Positions 25,060 through 33,723 of a DNA stretch of 64,000 nucleotides are shown one piece after another. The notes under the pieces were generated by a model. The model was given only the letters and a program-made list of their open reading frames with translations, ran no database searches and was not told the DNA's origin. This stretch comes from Sphingobacteriales bacterium (GTDB taxonomy: Bacteria; Bacteroidota; Bacteroidia; Chitinophagales; Chitinophagaceae). How positions within the stretch are numbered: the first letter of the stretch is position 1; each line of letters starts with the position of its first letter. The position numbers and the translations under genes are program-made. The DNA is taken from contig JACRJO010000013.1 of assembly GCA_016219985.1 (NCBI GenBank), positions 1 to 64,000 on the forward strand. The letters run 5' to 3'.

Positions 25060-25355
25060 TATTTTCGTGCCCATTCGTGTGATTTAGTGGCAAAATCAGG
25101 CTGCTTCTGCTTGATCGTGTAGTAAATTTTGGAAAGAAGCGCTCGAGTACAGCGGATTATTGTTTAGTACTTTCGTGTTTATTCGTGTGTTTTCCTGCCT
25201 GCGCGGCAGGCAGGCGTGGCAAAACCAGCCTGCTTCAGCTTGTTGCTGTAGTAAATTTTGTACCGAAGCGCTCGAGTACAACCGGGTTATTGTGTACTAT
25301 TTTCGTGTTCCTTCGTGTGCTTTCCTGCCTGCCCGGCAGGCAGGCGTGGCCAAAA
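25011..25355 (+). repeat. Tandem copies of the GxxExxY 3' end and flank
   Basis: Three successive copies start at 25011, 25121 and 25250 with AGTAAATTTTG. The first is the functional gene tail; the next two are degenerate tails (their frames no longer read VNFGKKRLEYKRIIV) plus the downstream flank with TTCGTGT...GTGGC. Copies two and three carry the CCTGCCTG...CAGGCAGG palindrome (25194-25214, 25324-25344) at the same internal position, while copy one lacks it. The array ends ten bases before the helicase start. Confidence 0.85.
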
Positions 25356-25364
25356 AATGTAATA

Positions 25365-27905
25365 GTGGAAACCTTCACACCCGATACCAGCAATACACTC
25401 TTTCAATTGGCTGCCGACCTGGTCAACCAGACCGGCCGCAACCTGTTTCTTACCGGCAAGGCCGGTACCGGGAAAACCACTTTTTTAAAATATATCCGCG
25501 GGAACTGCCCCAAACAACTGGCGGTGGTGGCTCCCACCGGCGTGGCCGCGATCAATGCAGGAGGCGTCACGATCCACTCTTTCTTCCAGCTCCCCTTTTC
25601 CCCCTTTATCCCCTCCGGCCAAGGAGCGGGCTTCTTACCCGCCGGGACGGTGATCAGCAACCCCCACAGCCTGGTCAGCCGGCTTCGGTTTACCGCGGAT
25701 AAAAAGAAAGTGCTGCAACAACTGGAACTCCTGATCATTGATGAAATAAGCATGGTGCGCTGCGACCTGCTTGATTCAGTGGATACCGTATTGAGGCATA
25801 TCCGCAAACGGCATAACGAACGCTTTGGCGGTGTTCAGGTTCTTTTTATTGGCGACATGTACCAATTGCCACCGGTGGTGAAGGATCCGGAATGGAAATT
25901 GTTGTCGGAACATTATAACAGTCCTTATTTTTTTGACAGCCAGGTGATCCGGGAAGAACCACCGCTCTGTATCGAGTTTGATAAAATATACCGGCAACGG
26001 GAAGAGAAATTTATCAGGCTGCTGAACCAGGTACGCAATAATGAACTGGATCCGGAAGGGCATCAGATCCTCGAAAGCCGTTACCAGCCGGTTTTCAGGC
26101 GAACAAAGGAAGACGGTTATATCCTGCTGACGACGCACAATGAGCAGGCCCGGAATATTAACCTGGCGCAATTGCAGCAAATAAATACAAAGGTCTTTCG
26201 ATATGAAGCGCAACTGGAAAATGATTTTCCGGAACAGGCCTATCCTGCGGACCAGCTCCTGTTACTGAAGGAAGGCGCCCAGGTCATGTTTATCCGGAAC
26301 GACTCGGCCGAAAGAGGGAAACGATATTATAACGGAAAGATCGGTACGGTCGCCCGGCTGGAGGAAGAGAAGATCTTTGTCCGTTGCCCGGACGAGGCCG
26401 GCGAGACAGAAGTAACCCGGGATAAATGGGAAAACATCCGTTATACACTCGATAAAACCAGTCAGACCCTGAAGGAAGATGTACTGGGTTCATTTACCCA
26501 GTTTCCCCTGCGGCTGGCCTGGGCGATCACCATACACAAAAGCCAGGGGCTTACATTTGAAAAGGCGATCATTGACGCCGGGGATGCTTTTGCTCCCGGG
26601 CAGGTTTATGTGGCCCTGAGCCGCTGCACCAGTCTGGATGGAATGATTCTCAAGAGTAAAGTGCGCGGCAGCAGCCTGTTTACAGACCCCCGGATCCTGC
26701 AGTTTACAAAACAGATCTCTTCTTCTCTGCAATTACAGGCGGAACTGGCTGCAGCCCGTAGAAACTACCAGCAAAGAATGCTGGCGGACACATTTGATTT
26801 TCAACAGGCGGTTTTATCTGGTCAGTTAATAAGTGCGTATTTGCTGGGAAATGCCGCCTCCTTTAATAAAGAAGCCGCAGCCTGGGCGGGAGAGCTGCTG
26901 AACCGGTTGAATACCCTGCAGGACACCGCCATAAAATTTCAACAATGGGTGGCCGGGCAATTTCTCCTTCCGGAACCTCCGGAAGAAAACCCGGTTCTGC
27001 TGGAACGAACCCGGAAGGCAGCCGCTCATTTTACCGCAGAGACAGAAACGGTGATTACATACCTGAGGAATACCACGATCATTACCGACAGCAGAATTCA
27101 GGCGAAAGAAATAAATGATCAATTCAAAGACCTGTTTGCAGGACTTTCTCTTACAATCTACCTGTTGCGGAGCTTCTCCGGAAAGCTGGATACAGAAAGC
27201 TGGCATTTGCTGCGGAGAAAATTTACCCTGCCTGCTTTTTCCGTGAATGTATATGCCGGCGTGGCTGCATCGGTTACGGAAGGCCTCCATCCCGAATTGT
27301 ACAGGGCATTAAAAAAACAACGGGACGCCATATGTGCCCGCAGGGACCTGCCGGTTTATATGGTGGCCTCCGGCAAAACCCTGGATGAAATGGTCCGGTA
27401 TCTTCCCCAGAGCCTTTCCGAACTCAGGAAGATCAGCGGAATGGGAGATGCCAAAACAGAACAATACGGCCAGTCGTTCCTGGATAGTATCCTTGATTAT
27501 TGCAGAGAAAGAAATCTTTCTTCGCTGATTCATGAAAAGAGCCCGAAAAGAGAACGAAAAGAAAGAAAGGAGAGAACAGCTGCGGCCAGTAAGAAAGGGA
27601 TCTCCCATGCTGAAACGTTCCGCTTGTACAAAGAAGGTAAGATGCCGGAAGAGATCGCCAAAGAAAGAAACCTGGCCCTTTCAACCATTGAAGGGCACCT
27701 TGAAAAATTTATTGCATTAGGGGAAATTGATATCAATGAGCTGATCAGTCATGATAAAAGGGGACTGATAGAAGCGGCTTTAAAAAAGGAAGCGGGGAAA
27801 TCCATTACACCCGTAAAGCAACAACTGGGAAATAAGGCCAGCTTTAGTGAAATAAGATGGATGATGGCAGCCCTTGATTTTTCTAACGGCCGGTCAGCGG
27901 ATTAA
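25365..27905 (+). CDS. Pif1-like helicase with HRDC and C-terminal HTH domains
   Basis: An 846-residue superfamily 1B helicase. Walker A is LTGKAGTGKTTFLKY at about 30-44, then VVAPTGVAAINAGG, Walker B LLIIDEISMV, GDMYQLPPV, and the C-terminal motif ITIHKSQGLTFEKAIID...VALSRC. A central helical region is followed by an HRDC domain (PVYMVASGKTLDEMVRYLP, about 720-795) and a helix-turn-helix (ISHAETFRLYKEGKMPEEIA). The only sensible start is the GTG at 25365. The frame is open to 25185, but those codons translate the duplicated GxxExxY tail. It likely unwinds DNA at structured or stalled sites. Its stop overlaps the convergent next gene by 12 bases. Confidence 0.9.
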   Translation: METFTPDTSNTLFQLAADLVNQTGRNLFLTGKAGTGKTTFLKYIRGNCPKQLAVVAPTGVAAINAGGVTIHSFFQLPFSPFIPSGQGAGFLPAGTVISNPHSLVSRLRFTADKKKVLQQLELLIIDEISMVRCDLLDSVDTVLRHIRKRHNERFGGVQVLFIGDMYQLPPVVKDPEWKLLSEHYNSPYFFDSQVIREEPPLCIEFDKIYRQREEKFIRLLNQVRNNELDPEGHQILESRYQPVFRRTKEDGYILLTTHNEQARNINLAQLQQINTKVFRYEAQLENDFPEQAYPADQLLLLKEGAQVMFIRNDSAERGKRYYNGKIGTVARLEEEKIFVRCPDEAGETEVTRDKWENIRYTLDKTSQTLKEDVLGSFTQFPLRLAWAITIHKSQGLTFEKAIIDAGDAFAPGQVYVALSRCTSLDGMILKSKVRGSSLFTDPRILQFTKQISSSLQLQAELAAARRNYQQRMLADTFDFQQAVLSGQLISAYLLGNAASFNKEAAAWAGELLNRLNTLQDTAIKFQQWVAGQFLLPEPPEENPVLLERTRKAAAHFTAETETVITYLRNTTIITDSRIQAKEINDQFKDLFAGLSLTIYLLRSFSGKLDTESWHLLRRKFTLPAFSVNVYAGVAASVTEGLHPELYRALKKQRDAICARRDLPVYMVASGKTLDEMVRYLPQSLSELRKISGMGDAKTEQYGQSFLDSILDYCRERNLSSLIHEKSPKRERKERKERTAAASKKGISHAETFRLYKEGKMPEEIAKERNLALSTIEGHLEKFIALGEIDINELISHDKRGLIEAALKKEAGKSITPVKQQLGNKASFSEIRWMMAALDFSNGRSAD

Positions 27906-29357
27906 GAGCAGGGTTCCTTTTTTAACGGATTTGCGCTTTCCCGGCAGTACAAACTCACAATGCCAGCTGTACAGGGCGGAACCTGATTTCTTCAACTCCG
28001 TCCGGCCATCCCATTTTTCAAGCGGGTTGTCAGCATAAAAGACGCGCTCCCCCCACCTGTTATAGATACTTAAATGGTATTCCTTTACGGCTGCCACACT
28101 GCCCAGCGGGCCAAACTGATCATTCAGGCCATCGTTGTTGGGTGTAAAGGCGGTCGGGAAGAATAACCCGTTACAGGCGGAGTCCAGTTCCACCATTCCA
28201 CTGCTGCCCGTTGAGCAGATACCGGCACCGGTTACGATTACAGAATAAGTACCGGCTGCCAGATTTGTGGCTATGGGAGTGGTTTGTGCCGGGTTGGTAT
28301 TCCAGGAATAATTCAATGCTGCATTCCCGGCTCCCCTCACGGTTGCAGACAGCGATCCACCGGTATTGGTTTCGCAGGCAGCTGATGACAGGGATGCCAC
28401 CGTTACCTCCGCCACCGTTACATCATGTGTGATGGTGGAGGGTGCATTACCCGGACCGTCGACAGTAAGTGTTACGGTATAGGTCCCCGGAAAAGCATAG
28501 GTATGGCTGGGGTCGGGCAGATTGGATGTATTGTTCCCCGATGAAAGCGGCTCATCAAATTCCCAGCGGAAATTGGCCGGGCACAAACCTGATGTGCTGG
28601 TAAAATGAATGGTCCGGTCTGCGGCACAGGTATAGGTAAAGGCGGCGGCATTGGGTGGGGCTTCATCAATATGAATGGAATCTATGGCAAAGCCATCATA
28701 GCTGTTGCAGGTGGTACCGGCGCCAAAAATAAAGCGGAATATTACGGATGAATTTCCGGCCAGCGCGGGTATGGTACGGGCAACCTGTACCCATGCCCGG
28801 CTCCCGTTGCCGCCCAGGCAGGATCCGTTAGTGGGCTGGCTGTTACCGGTCCATCCCCGGGGAGTTGTTGTCATTGCTGTAAGTCCGTTCACTGCCGGTG
28901 TATTGAACCAGTTCTTATTCAGGCAATCCGCCGTTTCATTGGCATTGCCTAAGGTAATCCAGCTATTCCCGCCATCGGTTGAATACTGGAACGATGCGCC
29001 ATCCCATTGCTGTTCCGTTTCCCAAAACAATTTCATTGAGAGCCAGGGGTGCTGCAAGGAGGTAAAGTCAAAACAGGGACTTTGCAGCCAGGATGCTTCC
29101 CCGTCTGAATAAAAAGTACCCGTGGTTAACCCGCCTGCTATCCAGCATCTGTTCCCGTCCCCCGCACTGTTAATAACCGGTTTGGCAGCTGTACCCCAGG
29201 CCCAGGAAGAACCATTGCCACCGCTTGTCCAGCCGCCCCCTGAATTTTCAAAGCTTTCCTGGTAGGGGAAGGTTGCTATCACCTGTGTACACTGGGCGGG
29301 CAAACTACCTGTATAGCAGTTAAATAAAAGTGCCGATATAAAAAAGCGGTATTCCAA
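27894..29357 (-). CDS. Secreted PKD-domain protein with T9SS type B (gliding-associated) C-terminal domain
   Basis: A 487-residue exported protein. It begins with a short signal (MEYRFFISALLFNCYTGSLP, then AQ). Residues 30-220 form a jelly-roll/MAM-like region that recurs in Bacteroidota surface proteins, followed by a PKD domain (about 235-315, PSHTYAFPGTYTVTLTV) and a repeat linked to sprB-type proteins. The C-terminal domain (FFPTAFTPNNDGLND ... IYNRWGERVFY) is the gliding-motility-associated type B T9SS signal. It should be exported and attached to the cell surface. Function beyond adhesion or gliding is speculative. Confidence 0.9.
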   Translation of the reverse strand: MEYRFFISALLFNCYTGSLPAQCTQVIATFPYQESFENSGGGWTSGGNGSSWAWGTAAKPVINSAGDGNRCWIAGGLTTGTFYSDGEASWLQSPCFDFTSLQHPWLSMKLFWETEQQWDGASFQYSTDGGNSWITLGNANETADCLNKNWFNTPAVNGLTAMTTTPRGWTGNSQPTNGSCLGGNGSRAWVQVARTIPALAGNSSVIFRFIFGAGTTCNSYDGFAIDSIHIDEAPPNAAAFTYTCAADRTIHFTSTSGLCPANFRWEFDEPLSSGNNTSNLPDPSHTYAFPGTYTVTLTVDGPGNAPSTITHDVTVAEVTVASLSSAACETNTGGSLSATVRGAGNAALNYSWNTNPAQTTPIATNLAAGTYSVIVTGAGICSTGSSGMVELDSACNGLFFPTAFTPNNDGLNDQFGPLGSVAAVKEYHLSIYNRWGERVFYADNPLEKWDGRTELKKSGSALYSWHCEFVLPGKRKSVKKGTLLLIR

Positions 29358-29567
29358 TTAAGGTTTATTGATGAATGCGGGGTTTATAAAGATAACAAAC
29401 CGGGTACTAAACGGTTTGTTGGTCAGGGCGGGTTGCCCGCATCTTCAAACAACTGTTATTATTACTGCTGGTAAAACCTAATCACGAATTATTCACATTT
29501 GAGTTCATTAAACTTGTTGAATTAAAGTTTATCAATAACTTCATTCTATTACTTACTAAACTCATTT

Positions 29568-30074
29568 ATGGATTCTGCTTCTACCCCCGCCTGGCGACCC
29601 GTCAGCCACCATGGTTTTGCCGAAGTACGGCAGCAAATTACCAATGGACAAAACGCATTGTTCACTTTGAGGAACTGGCAACCCGGTGAACTGATTGCTG
29701 ATTTCTCTGCCGGCAGCATTTCCTCTGAACCCACGTACTTAACGGTACAGGTCGGGGAAGGAATGCACATCACCCTGCAACCGGAGTTTCTCCAGTACAT
29801 CAACCACAGTTGTGAGCCCAATGTATTTTTTGATACCACGCTGATGCAGCTCGTGGCATTAAAAGAAATAGCGGCCGGAACAGAACTGGCTTTTTTCTAC
29901 CCATCTTCCGAATGGGAAATGACCCAATCCTTCCGCTGTTATTGCGGAAAACCAGGCTGCCTGGGCGAAATCAGGGGTGCGGCCTATCTTTCCCGGGAAG
30001 CTGCAGCCTCCTACCGCTTCACCGGTTTTATTCAATCCTGCCTGGCGAAGAAAGCGGATAAAAAAGTAGCCTGA
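29568..30074 (+). CDS. SET-domain protein (putative lysine methyltransferase)
   Basis: A 168-residue compact SET protein. The catalytic core is YINHSCEPNVFF (NHSCEPN at 79-85) and ELAFFYPSSEW with the Tyr near 111; the post-SET zinc motif CYCGKPGC (Cys124, 126, 131) together with Cys82 gives the usual four ligands. SET enzymes use SAM to methylate protein lysines. It is the first gene of a three-gene run with ATP-grasp enzymes, the next starting four bases after its stop, and the third gene carries a second SET domain. The methyl acceptor is unknown. Confidence 0.9.
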   Translation: MDSASTPAWRPVSHHGFAEVRQQITNGQNALFTLRNWQPGELIADFSAGSISSEPTYLTVQVGEGMHITLQPEFLQYINHSCEPNVFFDTTLMQLVALKEIAAGTELAFFYPSSEWEMTQSFRCYCGKPGCLGEIRGAAYLSREAAASYRFTGFIQSCLAKKADKKVA

Positions 30075-30078
30075 GCTG

Positions 30079-31239
30079 ATGAGAAACGCAGAAGCCACCC
30101 GGTTACTCAAGCCCTATATTGTATGGGTGCTGGCGCCGCAACTGGAGTCGGAGGATCCCAATCTTCAATACTATTACGATTTTACCCAAAGCATCAAAGA
30201 ATATACCCGTGTTTTTGAAGAACTGAACACGGAATGGAAATGGCAACCCGTCAGGATGGATAATTACAAAGAGATTATCCGGTCCGTTGTGACCGCTTCC
30301 GGGGGGAAGACCCCCCTGGTGCTGAACCTTTGCGACGGGGATGAAGTAAACGGAACACCCGGTGTGTCCGTTATTCATGCGCTGGAAAAAGCTGGACTTA
30401 TATATACCGGATCTGATGCCCATTTCTATACAATCACCACTTCAAAGATCCCGATGAAAAGGGCTTTTGATAAAGCCGGTGTGGCCACCGCTAACTGGCG
30501 GGTGATTACGGAAAAGAAGGGGACGGTAAAAGGAATCTGCAAGCGGGTGGGAACCCCTCTGATCATTAAGCCCGCCGTTTCAGGAGGGAGCATGGGTGTT
30601 TCAGTAAAGAATGTGGTGAACACAGAAGAAGAATTGACCGAAAGAGTGGAAGAAATCAAAAAAGGATACCGGGGATGGAACCTGCTGGCCGATGGTTTAT
30701 TCGTGGAACAATTCATCACCGGGCCGGAGTACACCACTTTTATAACAGGATCTGCCGGCGATCCTGATCATTGTATTGTTTATGAACCCGTGGAAAGAGT
30801 CTTTCATCCTTCACTGCCTGAAGCGGAGAAGTTCCTTTCCTTTGACCGGCTCTGGGAAATCTATGAGGACGAAACCCCCATGCCCGGAGAGGGGAGTTTT
30901 TATGAGTACCGGCCCGTAAGGGGTGCGCTGGCCGGCAGGTTGAAAGAACTGAGCCTGGAAGCCTATAAGGCCTGCGGGGGCAAAGGATATACCCGGATCG
31001 ATATCCGGCAGGATGCTGATACCGGGAAACTCTATATGCTGGAGGCCAATGCCCAGTGCGGGTTGAGTGAGGATGAAAACTATACTTCTATCGGGGCGAT
31101 ACTCAAAGCTTCGGGTGTTTCCTTTACTTCGGTCATCGCTGAAATTTTAAAAGATGCGTTACGGAGAAGTATACAAAGGGAAGAAGCTGCCGCCAAAACA
31201 AAAAGTCTCCGGAAGAAAAAGACGGCCCCCGTCAAGTAA
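30079..31239 (+). CDS. ATP-grasp ligase related to D-Ala-D-Ala ligase
   Basis: A 386-residue ATP-grasp enzyme. The N-terminal domain has LVLNLCDGDEVNGTPGVSVI and GLIYTGSDAHFYTITTSKIPMK, as in Ddl-like enzymes; the grasp is PLIIKPAVSGGSMGVSV, LFVEQFITGPEYTTFI, and the metal site is DTGKLYMLEANAQCGL, with Glu and Asn. The C-terminal 25 residues are basic and probably disordered. It should activate a carboxylate as acyl phosphate and join it to an amine. It is not the housekeeping Ddl: the substrate-binding N domain is different and the context is SET proteins. Gene spacing (4 and 35 bases) indicates an operon. Confidence 0.88.
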   Translation: MRNAEATRLLKPYIVWVLAPQLESEDPNLQYYYDFTQSIKEYTRVFEELNTEWKWQPVRMDNYKEIIRSVVTASGGKTPLVLNLCDGDEVNGTPGVSVIHALEKAGLIYTGSDAHFYTITTSKIPMKRAFDKAGVATANWRVITEKKGTVKGICKRVGTPLIIKPAVSGGSMGVSVKNVVNTEEELTERVEEIKKGYRGWNLLADGLFVEQFITGPEYTTFITGSAGDPDHCIVYEPVERVFHPSLPEAEKFLSFDRLWEIYEDETPMPGEGSFYEYRPVRGALAGRLKELSLEAYKACGGKGYTRIDIRQDADTGKLYMLEANAQCGLSEDENYTSIGAILKASGVSFTSVIAEILKDALRRSIQREEAAAKTKSLRKKKTAPVK

Positions 31240-31274
31240 GTTTTGTATTACCCTGAATATTACCTTAGCAATTC

Positions 31275-32702
31275 ATGAAAGTTTGTGTACTGCAACCGGA
31301 CTATTCCACCACCGGGGTGGATTATAAAAACTACGACCCGCCCCGGGATCTTTCCGTACTGATACCGGAACACGAAGTACATACCGTTTTCCTGAACAAG
31401 CTGACCACTTACCGGCAGTTGAAAGAACTGAGCAAACAGGGCTATGATATTTTTGTGAATCTCTGCGAAGGGTACCTCGAATGGGAGGTCCCCAGTATTG
31501 ATGTGATCTATACCCTGGAACTCCTCAACCTTCCATTTACCGGCCCCTCTGCCAAATTGTACGATCCGCCCAAGGAACTCATGAAGTACCTGGCATATTG
31601 TGAAGGCGTAAAAACGCCGGGGTATGTGATCGTGGATGAATTAAACGATGTGGAGGAGGCGGTCAGGCATTTGTCCTTTCCCCTGTTTGTAAAACCAGCC
31701 AAGGCCGGCGACAGCCTCGGGGTCGATGAACAATCCCTGGTGCACAACAAGATCGAGTTGCAGCAAAAATGCATCAGTATACTGGAAGAATACGGCCCGT
31801 TGCTGGTGGAAGAATATATTGCCGGAAGAGAGTTTACGGTGCTGGTGGCTGCGGCTGCGGATGAGCACAGTTGTACGGTCTTCCGCCCGGTTGAATATCT
31901 TTTTCCCGAAGGAAGAACATTTAAGACCTATGCGCTGAAAACCTCTGAACTACACCCGGATTGTAATGTTCCCTGTACCGATGACGAGCTGGACAGGCAA
32001 CTCCGGGCCGCTACGGAACGGATATTCAAGGGCTTTAACGGCGTGGGTTATGCAAGGCTTGATTTCCGGGTGAATGAGAAAGGGGAGATCTATTTCCTCG
32101 AAATAAATTTTACCTGTTCTGTTTTTTATAAGGATGGATATGAAGGCTCCGCCGACTTTATTTTAAAGTTTGATGGTATCGGGCAAGCCGGTTTCCTTCG
32201 GCATATGATTGCGGAAGGTATTGCCCGGCATCAGCGGAAAAGGAAACCTTTTATTATGAAGGGCAATTCAATTTCCGGTTATGGCATTTATGCACAAAGG
32301 AATATCCGGAAGGGAGAGATTATTTTTAAGGGAGAGGGCAGGGCCCAGCGGATCATAACTAAAAGATTTGTTGAAAAGAACTGGAACGAAGAGGAAAAAA
32401 TGCATTTCCGCCGCTATGCTTATCCCGTAAGCGAGCAGGTGTTTATCCTCTGGGATGAAGACCCTTCGGAATGGGCGCCCCAGAATCATTGCTGTAATCC
32501 GAACACAGCTTTCGAGGGTCTGAATGTATTAGCATTATGCGATATATCTAAGGGACAGGAACTCACTCTTGATTACGCCGATTTTTTAGACGAGAATATG
32601 GAACCTTTTGATTGTCAATGCGGCGCCGCTAATTGCCGGGGAAAGATTTCGGGGCAAGCGGGCAATTCTTTAAATTTGCGGGAGAAAACCATTAACGGTT
32701 AA
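31275..32702 (+). CDS. ATP-grasp ligase fused to a SET domain
   Basis: A 475-residue two-domain protein. Residues 1-320 are a Ddl-like ATP-grasp: FVNLCEGYLEWEVPSIDVI, NLPFTGPSAKLYDPPKELMK, PLFVKPAKAGDSLGVD, LLVEEYIAGREFTVLV, ARLDFRVNEKGEIYFLEINFTC. Residues about 330-460 are a SET domain: ISGYGIYAQRNIRKGE, NHCCNPN at 404-410, LTLDYADF, and the post-SET CQCGAANC (Cys447, 449, 454). The fusion states directly what the neighbours suggest, that ligation and methylation act in one pathway. It is not a known housekeeping enzyme; the substrate cannot be read from sequence. Confidence 0.9.
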   Translation: MKVCVLQPDYSTTGVDYKNYDPPRDLSVLIPEHEVHTVFLNKLTTYRQLKELSKQGYDIFVNLCEGYLEWEVPSIDVIYTLELLNLPFTGPSAKLYDPPKELMKYLAYCEGVKTPGYVIVDELNDVEEAVRHLSFPLFVKPAKAGDSLGVDEQSLVHNKIELQQKCISILEEYGPLLVEEYIAGREFTVLVAAAADEHSCTVFRPVEYLFPEGRTFKTYALKTSELHPDCNVPCTDDELDRQLRAATERIFKGFNGVGYARLDFRVNEKGEIYFLEINFTCSVFYKDGYEGSADFILKFDGIGQAGFLRHMIAEGIARHQRKRKPFIMKGNSISGYGIYAQRNIRKGEIIFKGEGRAQRIITKRFVEKNWNEEEKMHFRRYAYPVSEQVFILWDEDPSEWAPQNHCCNPNTAFEGLNVLALCDISKGQELTLDYADFLDENMEPFDCQCGAANCRGKISGQAGNSLNLREKTING

Positions 32703-32786
32703 ACGACTTACTGACTCCCCGGTCTCAGACTTACTCCATTAAATTTTTGCTGACCATTAAGATGAATTTATCTAAAAGGATGAACT

Positions 32787-33692
32787 ATGTCCCGTTTTGC
32801 CGTACTCAGAACAATCATGCTGCAACAGCGCTACCGGCTGGCGCTCACGTATTTCCTTTTCTCCCTGGAAATGCTGGGCAGCCTGATGCGCCCTTTCTTC
32901 CTCGGTATGGCCGTGAATGACCTGATCAAAGGAAGTTACCAGGGCCTTTTGTTCTTATCAGCCGTACATGTGGGATGGCTGATTACCGGTACGATCCGTC
33001 ATCGCCTCGATACCCGCACTTATACGGCCATCTATACTTCACTCGTTACGAAATTCCTGGCAAGGCGCTACGGTAAGGAAGATATTTCCCGGCTCAGCGC
33101 CCATTCCACCCTGGCCCGGGAGTTTGTGGACTTCCTGGAATTTGATCTTGTATATGTAATTGAAGCGGCTTACAGTTTGATTGGCTCCCTGCTCCTTTTA
33201 TTTTTCTATGATACGTCTGTGGTGCTGGTTTGCCTGGGAATTTTATTGCCCGTCATCGGGTTCAGTTATTTCTATGGGCGGAAAATGAAGCAGCTGAACA
33301 GGCAGAAAAATGATGAACTGGAAAAGCAGGTGAATATTATTTCCACGGGGAATAGCCACCTGATCCGGCAGCACTATGAAAATCTCCGGAAATGGCAGAT
33401 CCGTATCAGCGACCAGGAGGCCTGGAATTTTGGGATTATGGAAATACTGGTCATGCTTGTTATCGGTCTTTCGTTGCTGATCACCAATAAAATGGCTGGT
33501 TCAGGTATTGAAGCAGGCAGCCTGATCGGTATTTACAGCTATATTCAGAAATTCGTGTCGGGACTCGATACCATTCCCTATACGGTGCAACGGCTTTCCT
33601 CCCTCAATGATATCACACGGCGCATTGAGATACAGGAAGATGACCTGGATAAACCCGTTCCCGGAAACGAAGGGTTTAAGGAAGTGGCCTGA
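32787..33692 (+). CDS. Stand-alone ABC transporter six-helix membrane domain
   Basis: A 301-residue protein with six membrane helices resembling the exporter-type ABC membrane domain (stand-alone ABC_membrane_3-like family). Helical segments include LALTYFLFSLEMLGSLMRPF, LLFLSAVHVGWLITG, VIEAAYSLIGSLLLLFFY, VLVCLGILLPVIGFSYFYG and ILVMLVIGLSLLI. The nucleotide-binding half is absent: the protein stops after about 300 residues and no ATPase gene is next to it. It is 84 bases behind the ATP-grasp/SET fusion on the same strand and may be in its transcript. Whether it transports anything without a partner ATPase is open. Confidence 0.8.
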   Translation: MSRFAVLRTIMLQQRYRLALTYFLFSLEMLGSLMRPFFLGMAVNDLIKGSYQGLLFLSAVHVGWLITGTIRHRLDTRTYTAIYTSLVTKFLARRYGKEDISRLSAHSTLAREFVDFLEFDLVYVIEAAYSLIGSLLLLFFYDTSVVLVCLGILLPVIGFSYFYGRKMKQLNRQKNDELEKQVNIISTGNSHLIRQHYENLRKWQIRISDQEAWNFGIMEILVMLVIGLSLLITNKMAGSGIEAGSLIGIYSYIQKFVSGLDTIPYTVQRLSSLNDITRRIEIQEDDLDKPVPGNEGFKEVA

Positions 33693-33723
33693 GCCACGCT
33701 TTTCCCCCGGATTTTGAAAGGAA

